A stretch of 12,717 nucleotides of DNA from Actinomycetes bacterium (GTDB lineage Bacteria > Actinomycetota > Acidimicrobiia > Acidimicrobiales > Microtrichaceae). Positions 5,242-12,227 of this stretch are shown piece after piece. Below the pieces are notes generated by a model. That model did no database searches, had not been told where the DNA came from, and was given only the letters and a program-made list of their open reading frames with translations. The translations under genes and the position numbers were made by a program. The DNA is taken from the NCBI GenBank assembly GCA_023423475.1, contig JAFAFN010000333.1, positions 1 to 12,717 on the forward strand, read 5' to 3'. The stretch's first letter is position 1; each line of letters begins with the position of its first letter.

Positions 5242-7056
5242 ATGGCGACGCTCACGAAGGAATCGATCGACGAGACGGTGGCGGGACGCACCGTCGCGAC
5301 GGAGTTCCTCGCCACGCTCGGGTCCCACCGCGACCGGGTCGCACTGCGCTGGGCCGAGGACGACGGCTCCTGGGGCGCGATGACCTTCGGCGAGATGGCC
5401 GACAAGGTCGCCGCAGCCGCGGGCGGACTCCGCGAGCTCGGTGTCGGTCACGGCGACCGCGTCGTGCTGATGATGCGCAACACCCCGCCGTTCCACTGGC
5501 TCGACATGGCAGCGGTCTTCCTCGGCGCCACCCCGGTCTCGATCTACAACTCCTCCTCCGAGGAGCAGATCGCCTACCTCGTCGGCCACTGCGACGCGAA
5601 GGTCGCCATCGTCGAGAACCAGGGCTTCCTCGACAAGTTCCTCGCCGTGCGCGACCAGCTGCCGCACCTCGAGTCGATCATCGTGCTCGACCCGCCGGCG
5701 GACCTGCCCGCCGGTGTGCTCGACGCCTCGGCGCTCGACGACGCGGCGCCCATCGACCTGGCCGAGAGCTCGACGATCGCCCAGCCCGATGACCTGGCGA
5801 CGATCATCTACACCTCGGGCACCACCGGGAACCCCAAGGGCGTCATGCTCTCGCACTACAACATCGTGTGGACCCTCGAGTCGCTGCTCGCCAGCTTCGG
5901 TTGGTCCCGCGACGAGATGGTCGGCAAGAAGGTCGTGTCGTACCTGCCGATGGCGCACATCGCCGAGCGCGTCGTCTCGCACTACAACCTGGTGTGCGCC
6001 GCGATCGAGGTGTCGACCTGCCCGGAGACGTCGCTGCTCACCACCTACCTCGGCCAGGTGAAGCCGAACATCGTCTTCGGCGTGCCGCGTGTCTGGGAGA
6101 AGGTCTACGCCGGGCTGAGCGCCCTGGTCGCGGGCGACCCGGAGAACGCGCCCAAGTTCGATGCCGCGGTCGCCGAGGCGATCCCGCTGCGGGACAAGGT
6201 CACCTGGGGCACGGCGACCGAGGCCGAGGCCGCCCGCCTCGAGGAGCTGGACGCCGGCAACTTCGCGCTGCTGCGTCTCCTGCTGGGCCTCGACGAGGTC
6301 GAGCTCGCCGTCACCGGCGCCGCGCCGATCCCCGCGCCGCTGATCAGCTGGTTCCGCGCCATCGGCCTGCCGCTCGCCGAGGTCTACGGCATGAGCGAGA
6401 ACACCGGCCCGATGACCTTCGAGCGCACCAAGGTCAAGGCCGGCTACGTCGGCGTCGCCCTGCCCGGCACCGAGCTCGCGATCTTCCCCGACGGCGAGGT
6501 CTGCTGCCGCGGCGGCCACGTGTTCCAGGGCTACCTGAACGAGCCCGAGAAGACCGCCGAGGCACTCGACGAGGACGGCTGGCTGCACTCCGGTGACATC
6601 GGCGAGATCGACGAGGACGGCTACCTGCGCATCGTCGACCGCAAGAAGGAGCTGATCATCACCGCGGGCGGCAAGAACATCTCGCCGGCCAACCTCGAGG
6701 CGTCGCTCAAGACCGCGCCGCTGATCGGTCAGGCCGCCGTGATCGGCGACCAGCGTCCGTTCGTCTCGGCGCTCGTCGTGATCGACGGCGAGGTCGCACC
6801 CGGCTGGGCGGCCGCCCGTGGCATCGAGTTCACGACGCTCGAGGAGTTCGTCGCACTGCCCGAGGTCATCGCCGCGATCCATGCGGACGTCGAGGAGTCC
6901 ATGTCGGACTTCAACCACGCCGAGAAGGTCAAGAAGATCCACATCCTCACCGAGGAGTGGCTGCCCGACTCCGACCTGCTGACCCCGACGTCCAAGCTCA
7001 AGCGCCGCGGCGTCAACGCCCGCTTCGCGGAAGAGATCGAGGCGATCTACACCTGA
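5242..7056 (+). CDS. fadD: Long-chain fatty acid-CoA ligase (AMP-binding, FadD-like)
   Basis: The 604-residue adenylate-forming enzyme activates fatty acids to acyl-CoA through an acyl-AMP. Motifs in order: phosphate-binding YTSGTTGNPKG (190-200), LPMAHIAERV (235-244), TGAAPIP (358-364), YGMSENTGP (382-390), HSGDIGE (449-455), the hinge motif DRKKELIITAGGKNISP (466-482), and the C-terminal catalytic lysine in TSKLKRR (about Lys585). Length and the GKNISPANLE signature fit the long-chain FACL / FadD15-like group rather than the shorter acetyl-CoA or medium-chain ligases. There is no signal peptide, so it is probably cytoplasmic and peripheral to the membrane. The ATG at 5242 has AAGGGG nine bases upstream. 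It is paired divergently with thiolase; together they supply the first and last steps of beta-oxidation. Its stop codon lies 10 nt from the convergent lipoprotein stop. Confidence 0.95.
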   Translation: MATLTKESIDETVAGRTVATEFLATLGSHRDRVALRWAEDDGSWGAMTFGEMADKVAAAAGGLRELGVGHGDRVVLMMRNTPPFHWLDMAAVFLGATPVSIYNSSSEEQIAYLVGHCDAKVAIVENQGFLDKFLAVRDQLPHLESIIVLDPPADLPAGVLDASALDDAAPIDLAESSTIAQPDDLATIIYTSGTTGNPKGVMLSHYNIVWTLESLLASFGWSRDEMVGKKVVSYLPMAHIAERVVSHYNLVCAAIEVSTCPETSLLTTYLGQVKPNIVFGVPRVWEKVYAGLSALVAGDPENAPKFDAAVAEAIPLRDKVTWGTATEAEAARLEELDAGNFALLRLLLGLDEVELAVTGAAPIPAPLISWFRAIGLPLAEVYGMSENTGPMTFERTKVKAGYVGVALPGTELAIFPDGEVCCRGGHVFQGYLNEPEKTAEALDEDGWLHSGDIGEIDEDGYLRIVDRKKELIITAGGKNISPANLEASLKTAPLIGQAAVIGDQRPFVSALVVIDGEVAPGWAAARGIEFTTLEEFVALPEVIAAIHADVEESMSDFNHAEKVKKIHILTEEWLPDSDLLTPTSKLKRRGVNARFAEEIEAIYT

Positions 7057-7070
7057 GCCCGCAGGCTCAG
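7053..7070. terminator. Hairpin built from the two convergent stop codons
   Basis: CTGAGCC (7053-7059) pairs perfectly with GGCTCAG (7064-7070) around a CGCA loop. The left arm contains the TGA of the acyl-CoA ligase gene and the right arm contains the complement of the TGA of the lipoprotein gene. The stem (7 bp) exceeds the trivial 3-bp match of opposing stops. There is no T-run. Confidence 0.5.
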
Positions 7071-8005
7071 CCCGGCAGGCCGAGCTGACCCGGCGACACG
7101 TTGAGCTGAGCGAGCAGGGCCTGGACCTCTGCGTCGTTCAGCAACGTCACCAGCCGGGTCAACGACACCAACGCCTCGGGCGTTGCTCGCAGCCCGACCC
7201 GCACCACCTCGGCCGAGGTGGCCGGGTCGAGCAGCGAGCCGATCGTGTCGAGGTGTCCGAGCACGGCGACCAGCCGCGGGTCGGCGGCGACCTGCTGGTG
7301 CGCGGCCTGTGCGGCGACCGGGTTCGACTCGAGGATCGAGGCGGCGAAGACGGCGAGCACCGAGGCGACCGCGGGGTCGGCACCGAGCATGCCGAGACCG
7401 TTCGGGTCGACCTCGCCGAGCAGCGCGGTCAGCCCGTTGAGCGTGGCCGGGTCGATCTGGGCGACGATCGAGGCGACCGCCTGGATCAGCTGCTGGTTCA
7501 GGCCGTCGACCGCCGCGAGCGCCGCGGCGTCGATCTGCGAGGTCAGCTGCTGGAGCCGAGCGATGACCGCCGGGTCGAGCTGGGACAGGACCAGTGCCTG
7601 CAGGTCGACCTGGGGTGCGCCCACGAGCAGGGCGCCGAGGTCCTGCAACCCGGTGGCGTCGATGGCAGCCTGCTCGAGCGCGGCCACGTCGACACCGAAC
7701 AGCTCGGCCAGGTCGACGTCGCCGAGACCGGCGAGCCCGTTCAGCAGCGCCGGGTTGGCGGCGATCTGCGAGAGCATCGTGGTCAGCGTCGCCTCGGCCG
7801 TGGTGGCGGTGCGCGTCGGTGCGGTCGTGGTGGTGGTCGTCGACGGCAGCGGCCCACGCCGAACGACCGTCGTCGGCACGGCGTCGCCGTTGACCGGGGT
7901 GTCGTCGTTCGTGAGCGACAGCGTGTCCGAGGACTTCGAGCAGGCGCCTGCGGTGAGTGCGATGACCGTCAGGAACGCGACGGTGCCGATGCTCCTCGGC
8001 GACAT
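7067..8005 (-). CDS. Secreted lipoprotein with helical DPA-type repeats, function unknown
   Basis: The 312-residue product begins MSPRSIGTVAFLTVIALTAGACS, a signal peptide with a lipobox-like TAGAC, so Cys22 is the likely lipid-anchored residue. A disordered Thr-rich linker (about 54-70, with six Thr in a row) leads to a helical, Ala/Leu-rich domain. A short motif recurs: NPALLNGL (84), DPAVIARL (144), DPATLNGL (185), DPAVASVL (210) and DPRLVAVL (242). Spacing is irregular, 25 to 60 residues. I do not recognise a family. The ATG at 8005 has a strong purine-rich site (GAGGAGAGGGG) just upstream and a canonical promoter further up. The same frame is open to 8644, but that extension overlaps the DUF983 gene and has no signal peptide, so it is rejected. 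Confidence 0.85.
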   Translation of the reverse strand: MSPRSIGTVAFLTVIALTAGACSKSSDTLSLTNDDTPVNGDAVPTTVVRRGPLPSTTTTTTAPTRTATTAEATLTTMLSQIAANPALLNGLAGLGDVDLAELFGVDVAALEQAAIDATGLQDLGALLVGAPQVDLQALVLSQLDPAVIARLQQLTSQIDAAALAAVDGLNQQLIQAVASIVAQIDPATLNGLTALLGEVDPNGLGMLGADPAVASVLAVFAASILESNPVAAQAAHQQVAADPRLVAVLGHLDTIGSLLDPATSAEVVRVGLRATPEALVSLTRLVTLLNDAEVQALLAQLNVSPGQLGLPG

Positions 8006-8020
8006 CCGCCCCTCTCCTCG

Positions 8021-8079
8021 CACTGCAGCCCTCCGTCCAACCGACCGGAGTCCAACGGTACGGAGCGCGCGGTGCAGTG
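8021..8079. repeat. Interrupted inverted repeat over the lipoprotein promoter
   Basis: CACTGCA (8021-8027) pairs with TGCAGTG (8073-8079), CTCCGT (8031-8036) with ACGGAG (8060-8065), and ACCG (8040-8043) with CGGT (8056-8059). That makes 17 pairs, a 3 x 7 internal loop, a 3-nt bulge and a 12-nt loop. It lies between the DUF983 stop (8125) and the lipoprotein start (8005). It could be a terminator for the upstream gene or a regulatory dyad. Confidence 0.5.
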
Positions 8080-8083
8080 GCAA
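8055..8083 (-). promoter_or_regulatory. Candidate sigma70-type promoter of the lipoprotein gene
   Basis: On the minus strand TTGCCA (8083-8078), a 17-base spacer and TACCGT (8060-8055) form a near-canonical promoter. Transcription would start near 8048, giving a leader of about 43 nt that contains GAGGAG before the ATG at 8005. Confidence 0.5.
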
Positions 8084-8124
8084 GGGAACTCGCAGGGGTA
8101 GATGCCCCAGTTCCGAGTGCCTGC

Positions 8125-8607
8125 TCAGGAGCGGGGTGACGAGTCCCGCAGCGGGTCGACGACGACCAGCCGGGGGTCGACCTCGCCGGGCTTCAGCGGC
8201 CGCATCAGCAGGTCCATCGCCGACCACAGCGTGCGCGACGACTGGAAGAACACGATCGGACCCAGCAGCGCGATCACGACCTCGGCGATCAACAGCGGGG
8301 CGATCGGCGGGCTCTCGGGGAAGTACGAGAACGTCGTCACGCCCAGGACGATGAGCATGAGGCCCATCACGCAGACGGTGTTGACGCCGATCGCGCCGAT
8401 CCAGTGGCCGTCGACCCGTTCGAAGTGGAACGAGCAGGTGGGGCACCGCTCCTTCATGGTGAACCAACGTGAGAAGAGCTTGCGGCCGCCGCACACGGGG
8501 CAGGCCCCGAAGAGCCCCCGCAGCAGGATCGTGCGTGGCTTGAGGTCCAGCTGGATCGCAGAGGGGACCTCGGGGAGCGGCCGACGTCGTCGGGCCGGTG
8601 TGGTCAT
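8125..8607 (-). CDS. DUF983-type zinc-ribbon membrane protein
   Basis: The product has 160 residues. The N-terminal ~30 residues are basic. They are followed by a four-cysteine ribbon: ACPVCGGRKLFSRWF (Cys36, Cys39) and ERCPTCSFHFER (Cys55, Cys58), then GHWIGAIGVN entering a membrane helix (about 70-92) and a second helix (about 98-120). This layout, RGL.G.CP.CG...LF.......CP.C followed by two helices, is that of DUF983, whose function is unknown; some members sit near cytochrome oxidase genes, but none is seen here. The ATG at 8607 was chosen because the family-like part and the basic N terminus follow directly; an in-frame ATG at 8625 would add six residues and neither has a good Shine-Dalgarno sequence. 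It precedes the lipoprotein gene by 119 nt on the same strand. Confidence 0.8.
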   Translation of the reverse strand: MTTPARRRRPLPEVPSAIQLDLKPRTILLRGLFGACPVCGGRKLFSRWFTMKERCPTCSFHFERVDGHWIGAIGVNTVCVMGLMLIVLGVTTFSYFPESPPIAPLLIAEVVIALLGPIVFFQSSRTLWSAMDLLMRPLKPGEVDPRLVVVDPLRDSSPRS

Positions 8608-8637
8608 GGTCCCAGTGAACTCCATCGGCCACTGCTG

Positions 8638-8689
8638 CGCACAAACGTGGAGGGGCGCACGAACGTGGAGGGGCGCACGAACCGGGGGC
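8638..8689 (-). repeat. 18-bp tandem repeat between the PH-like and DUF983 genes
   Basis: The unit CGCACRAACGTGGAGGGG is present at 8638-8655 and 8656-8673, with a diverging partial copy from 8674. The two full units differ at one base. The array fills most of the 82-bp gap between two minus-strand genes and abuts the stop codon of the PH-like gene at 8690. Confidence 0.9.
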
Positions 8690-9154
8690 TCAGTCCTCGC
8701 CCATGATGAGGTCGAGCGCGGCCAGGTCCTCTTCTCGCGACCCCGGTAGCAGGCGGGCGGGGAACTGCGCCGGCCCTGCGCCGAGCAGCACGTGGTGGGA
8801 GCCGTCGACGAGCTCGGCCTCGAACCAGCGCCACGCACCAGCGCGCACCCGCACCGTCACGATGTCTCGCCGGGGCAGTCGGCGCACGGTGATGCGTCCG
8901 ACCACGTCGCGCACCCACTCGTCGTCGACCTCGATGAAGCACCCACGGCCGGCGACGAAGCTCACGAGCGCGACGACGCCGCTCACGGCGATGACCGACC
9001 AGAACGCGACCCCGAGGTGCTGATCGTTCCAGGCGCCCCAGAGCACGGTCGCGAGCAGCAGCGTCGACGCGATCACCCCGACGATGAACAACGGCGCTGC
9101 GACGAGCGTCGCGCCCCTCAGTCGTTGGGATGGCTCCCGTTGGGCGTCAGCCAC
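8690..9154 (-). CDS. Membrane protein with bacterial PH-like domain
   Basis: The product has 154 residues. Two hydrophobic helices (about 15-40 and 48-68) are followed by a beta-rich region beginning GCFIEVDDEWVRDVVGRITVRRLPRRDIVTVRV, then AWRWFEAELVDGSHHVLL. Two membrane helices followed by such a strand pattern resemble the bacterial PH-like membrane proteins common in actinobacteria. That assignment is by overall layout, since no strict motif defines the family. The start is a GTG at 9154 inside the end of the upstream ltrA gene: GTGGCTGA holds both the start and the ltrA stop, an 8-nt overlap. GGAG nine bases upstream supports it. The overlap implies translational coupling. Its substrate or partner is unknown. 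Confidence 0.7.
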   Translation of the reverse strand: MADAQREPSQRLRGATLVAAPLFIVGVIASTLLLATVLWGAWNDQHLGVAFWSVIAVSGVVALVSFVAGRGCFIEVDDEWVRDVVGRITVRRLPRRDIVTVRVRAGAWRWFEAELVDGSHHVLLGAGPAQFPARLLPGSREEDLAALDLIMGED

Positions 9155-10295
9155 GTTCGTCGGCTCCGACGATCGCCGGTGCGGTGCTGCGCAGGCGGGT
9201 GACCGCGGCGACCACGACGACCATGATCGTGGCGAGCAGGACGTTGGTGGCCTCGATGCCCGCAGGGTCGGCGACGACCGCGATCGTGCCGACCGCGGCG
9301 ACGACGGCAGCGCCGACGAGGTGCACCGCGACCACCGGTCGGCGTGGCTCGCTCCCGCTCAGCACGGTGATCAACGCCAGGCAGATCAACGCGGCGGTCA
9401 GCGGGATGGTCAGGTAGGGGAGCGCGCTGCGGGCGATGGCGTCGTCCTCGACGAGCACCACCCGTGCGGTGCCCACCGCGATGCCGACGATCGCCAGGTG
9501 CAGCGGCAGGTGCAGCAGCATCCACGCGTGGTGCCCGCGGTGGCTCTTCGGCGGCCCGCTCATCGGGACGTCGGCGAAGTAGATCCACCAGATCGCGAAG
9601 ACGATGACGAACGTGCCGGCGAGCGACACGACGTCGAGGCCCTCCATGTGCTCCTCGGTGGCCGTCAGCGCGGTCTTCACGAACGACTCGCCGAGCATGA
9701 TGATCGTGAACGCCCCGAAGCGCTCCACCAGGTGCTCGCGGTCGCGACGGGCCCCGGCGAGCGGGTCGGGCCGCATCGAGGGCACGAGCACCGCGGCGAT
9801 CGCGACCAGCCAGGCCGCGATGTAGGCGGTGTCGCCCCACAGCGGCGTCGAGAACAGGAGCGCCGCGGCGACCAGGTTGCCGGCGATGCGGGGCCGTGTG
9901 TACCCGCGCAGCTCCGGGTCGTCGTGCTCGGCGAGCCACTGCATCGAGGCCATCACGATGAGGATCCCGCCCAGGATCGGCCCCACGTACTCGCTGTGCA
10001 CGTAGGTCCCGTCCGAGGCCGACACGGCGGCGAGCACCAGCAGGAGCATCTGGGCGAGCACCAGCAGCCGCATGCCCAGCCGTTGGGACCGGTGCACGTT
10101 GAACAGCAGCGACGACTGCAGCCAGGTCAGCCAGACCAGGGTGAAGACCAGGACCAGCCAGATCAGGTCCGACGCGGTGGGCGACACCGAATAGGCGTGC
10201 GACAGCACCACGACCGCGGCGACGAACACCAGGTCGTAGAACAGCTCGAGCGAGGCGGCGGACGGTGCGCCGGGCTTGGATCCGGGGGAGTGCAC
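9147..10295 (-). CDS. ltrA: Low temperature requirement protein A (LtrA) family membrane protein
   Basis: The product has 382 residues and about ten hydrophobic segments. The family signatures are LELFYDLVFV (16-25) near the N terminus and ERFGAFTIIMLGESF (191-205) in the middle, followed by FAIWWIYFADVP. LtrA was named from a Listeria mutant unable to grow in the cold; its biochemical role remains unclear. The start is a GTG at 10295, preceded by TACCCT and seven bases, suggesting a leaderless mRNA; no Shine-Dalgarno sequence is visible, and the signature motif starts only 16 residues in, so a later start is unlikely. The 3' end overlaps the PH-like gene by 8 nt. The DEAD-box helicase gene is divergent from it. 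Both have family-level links to cold, but here that is only suggestive. Confidence 0.9.
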   Translation of the reverse strand: MHSPGSKPGAPSAASLELFYDLVFVAAVVVLSHAYSVSPTASDLIWLVLVFTLVWLTWLQSSLLFNVHRSQRLGMRLLVLAQMLLLVLAAVSASDGTYVHSEYVGPILGGILIVMASMQWLAEHDDPELRGYTRPRIAGNLVAAALLFSTPLWGDTAYIAAWLVAIAAVLVPSMRPDPLAGARRDREHLVERFGAFTIIMLGESFVKTALTATEEHMEGLDVVSLAGTFVIVFAIWWIYFADVPMSGPPKSHRGHHAWMLLHLPLHLAIVGIAVGTARVVLVEDDAIARSALPYLTIPLTAALICLALITVLSGSEPRRPVVAVHLVGAAVVAAVGTIAVVADPAGIEATNVLLATIMVVVVAAVTRLRSTAPAIVGADERG

Positions 10296-10302
10296 GCTGC
10301 TC

Positions 10303-10308
10303 AGGGTA
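10303..10308 (-). promoter_or_regulatory. Candidate -10 element for leaderless ltrA (TACCCT)
   Basis: On the minus strand TACCCT is followed by seven bases and then the GTG at 10295. This is the same geometry as at crgA and the cupin gene. The -35 region is not convincing. Confidence 0.4.
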
Positions 10309-10623
10309 GGGGGTGACCCCTGCCACCTGGACCAACCGGATGGAGGCGGGGCCCGAGCGCGCGGCTATGGTGGTCCGGTACCAACTGGCCGGCAATGCGC
10401 CCAGAGGCAGCGTTGAAACGGTCCCCCAGCCTGGTGTCACCCTCCGAATCGCTTCGGAGCGGCCACAGGAGGGGCGGGCGTCCGGTGCCAGCGCTCGGCC
10501 AGTCCACTTCCCGGCGGTCCATGCCTCGTCCCGCCGAACACCTCATGACGAACTCGCGCCGACTCGCGGCGCCGCCCCTCCGTGTCACATCACCGGTCGG
10601 GCCATCGAACCTGGAGTACCCCT
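10309..10623 (+). promoter_or_regulatory. Long upstream region / possible leader of the DEAD-box helicase gene
   Basis: About 315 bases separate the ltrA promoter from the helicase start and hold no convincing gene. TATGGT at 10366-10371 is a possible -10 element, which would give a leader of roughly 245 nt. A perfect hairpin, CTCCGAA (10442-10448) and TTCGGAG (10453-10459) with loop TCGC, lies within it, followed by a purine-rich AGGAGGGG near 10468 that has no convincing ORF after it. Long structured leaders are common in front of cold-inducible DEAD-box genes, but I recognise no known riboswitch. GGAG lies seven bases before the GTG at 10624. Confidence 0.35.
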
Positions 10624-12144
10624 GTGTCCACATCACCCGCCGCGTCCCACGACGCGGACCCTTCGAACGCACCTGCGGCCGACGACCCCACCTTCGAGTC
10701 CCTCGGCGTGCCCGCGTCGATGGCCGCGTCGCTCACCGCCCGCGGCATCACCGCGCCGTTCCCGATCCAGGCGGCGACCATCCCGCCGGCACTCGCCGGC
10801 AAGGACGTCTGCGGTCGTGCGCCGACCGGCGCCGGCAAGACCCTGGCGTTCGGCATCCCGCTCGTGCAGCGGGTCCGCCGGGCCCATCCGCACCGCCCGA
10901 CCGCGCTGGTGCTCGCGCCGACCCGTGAGCTCGCCGCACAGATCTGCGACGAGCTCCGTCAGCTCGCCGACCCCGACCAGTCCGTCGAGGCGTTCTACGG
11001 CGGCGTCGGCTTCGGCGCCCAGCTCCGTGCGCTGCGTGCGGGCGTCGACATCGCGGTGGCCTGTCCCGGTCGACTCGCCGACCTGATCTCGCAGGGCCAG
11101 GTCAAGCTCGGCGACGTGTCCCTCGTCGTGCTCGACGAGGCCGATCGGATGGCCGACATGGGCTTCCTGCCCGAGGTCAAGCGACTGCTCGACGCGTGCG
11201 CCGACGAGCGCCAGACGCTGCTGTTCTCGGCGACCCTCGACGGTGACGTCGACGTGATCATCCGTCGCTACATGGACGGTCCGGTCCGCCACGAGTTCGC
11301 CGGCGACGACACGATGGGCGACAACGCCGAGCACGTGTTCTGGGGTGTCGAGCGCCAGGACCGCGTCGAGGTCGCCGCCCGCGTCATCGCACGCACCGGG
11401 CCGACGGTCGTGTTCTGCCGGACCAAGCGCGGCGCCGATCGTGTCGCCAAGCAGCTCGACAAGCGCGGCGTCGCTGCCGTGGCGATCCACGGTGACCGCA
11501 GCCAGAACCAGCGCGAGCGGGCCCTCGAGGACTTCCGCCAGGGTCGTGCCCGAGCAATCGTCGCGACCGACGTGGCGGCGCGCGGCATCCACGTCGACGG
11601 CGTCACCTGCGTGATCCACTTCGACGTCACCGACGACGCGAAGGACTACGTGCACCGCTCGGGCCGTACCGGACGTGCCGGCGCCGAGGGCACCGTGATC
11701 AGCTTCGTCAGCTCCGACCAGCGCCGGGACCTGGTGCGCCAGCAGCGCAGCCTCGGCCGCGAGATCCAGATCGAGCAGGCCGATCCGTCGACGCTGCCCG
11801 AGGCACCCCCGTTCGTCGCCCCGCCGGCGACCGAGCGTCGTCCCGCCGGTGGCGGTGGTGGCGGTCGTCCGGGTGGTTCGCGCTCCGGCGGTCGTGGTCG
11901 CTCCGGCGGTCCGCGCCGCAAGGGCGGTGCTCCGAAGGGCAGCGGCCCGAAGAGCGGTGGACCCAAGGCCGGCGGCCAGCGCAACGGTGGCCAGTCCAGG
12001 AACGGTGCCCCGAAGAGCGGTGCCCCGAAGGGTGGGGGTCGTCCCGGCGGCCAGAAGAGTGCCGGCCAGAAGAGTGCCGGCCAGTCGTCCGGCGGGCAGC
12101 GTCACGGCGGCCAGCAGCGCTCCAGGAAGCCCGTCAGCCAGTGA
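10624..12144 (+). CDS. DEAD-box ATP-dependent RNA helicase with Gly-rich basic tail
   Basis: The product has 506 residues. Helicase motifs appear in order: Q motif FESLGVP...PFPIQ (24-49), motif I APTGAGKT (66-73), Ia PTRELAAQ (99-106), Ib CPGRL (147-151), II DEAD (171-174), III SAT (202-204), IV VVFCRTK (262-268), V ATDVAARGI (314-322) and VI HRSGRTGRAG (344-353). The last ~100 residues are Gly/Lys/Arg/Ser-rich with repeated GAPKSG and GGQKSAGQ units, a disordered RNA-binding tail as in RhlE- and CsdA-like helicases. It probably unwinds RNA in ribosome assembly or mRNA decay. The GTG at 10624 has GGAG seven bases upstream; an ATG at 10582 in the same frame lacks this and was not chosen. It runs in the same direction as the cupin gene, 83 nt away. 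Confidence 0.95.
   Translation: MSTSPAASHDADPSNAPAADDPTFESLGVPASMAASLTARGITAPFPIQAATIPPALAGKDVCGRAPTGAGKTLAFGIPLVQRVRRAHPHRPTALVLAPTRELAAQICDELRQLADPDQSVEAFYGGVGFGAQLRALRAGVDIAVACPGRLADLISQGQVKLGDVSLVVLDEADRMADMGFLPEVKRLLDACADERQTLLFSATLDGDVDVIIRRYMDGPVRHEFAGDDTMGDNAEHVFWGVERQDRVEVAARVIARTGPTVVFCRTKRGADRVAKQLDKRGVAAVAIHGDRSQNQRERALEDFRQGRARAIVATDVAARGIHVDGVTCVIHFDVTDDAKDYVHRSGRTGRAGAEGTVISFVSSDQRRDLVRQQRSLGREIQIEQADPSTLPEAPPFVAPPATERRPAGGGGGGRPGGSRSGGRGRSGGPRRKGGAPKGSGPKSGGPKAGGQRNGGQSRNGAPKSGAPKGGGRPGGQKSAGQKSAGQSSGGQRHGGQQRSRKPVSQ
12049..12084 (+). repeat. 15-bp tandem repeat in the helicase tail
   Basis: GGCCAGAAGAGTGCC occurs twice without change (12049-12063, 12064-12078) followed by GGCCAG. 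It encodes repeats of G-Q-K-S-A in the disordered tail. The exact identity suggests recent duplication. Confidence 0.85.
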
Positions 12145-12189
12145 CCCGATCGCCCGTACCTGAGCGTCGTCTCACGGTGAAGAAACATC

Positions 12190-12220
12190 ATGACCAAGTC
12201 GATCAGGAATCACCTACGGT
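12190..12220 (+). promoter_or_regulatory. Candidate promoter of the leaderless cupin gene
   Basis: TACGGT (12215-12220) ends seven bases before the ATG at 12228. ATGACC at 12190-12195 may be a -35 element at 19-bp spacing. There is no Shine-Dalgarno sequence between the -10 and the ATG. Confidence 0.45.
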
Positions 12221-12227
12221 GACCGCC

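Noticed and set aside
3144..5792. 882-codon open frame on the plus strand
   Set aside because: It runs through the HNH gene in the wrong frame, antisense through the thiolase and into the acyl-CoA ligase gene. The three overlapped genes have intact family motifs; the long frame is a high-GC artefact.
5125..6942. 605-codon open frame antisense to the acyl-CoA ligase
   Set aside because: The protein is Arg/Asp/Val-rich with no motif and mirrors the codon-position bias of the real gene opposite it.
8006..8644. Upstream extension of the lipoprotein frame
   Set aside because: The extension overlaps the DUF983 gene in another frame. The signal peptide, Shine-Dalgarno sequence and promoter all point to the ATG at 8005.
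8638..8689. Possible CRISPR array
   Set aside because: Units are contiguous with no unique spacers and are too few and too short.
10309..10623. Cobalamin or other known riboswitch in the helicase leader
   Set aside because: A GCCAC-like word occurs, but no other conserved box or plausible metabolic target supports it.
10633..12105. 490-codon open frame antisense to the helicase
   Set aside because: Low-complexity Ala/Gly/Arg/Thr product, no family features, exactly opposite a gene with all DEAD-box motifs.
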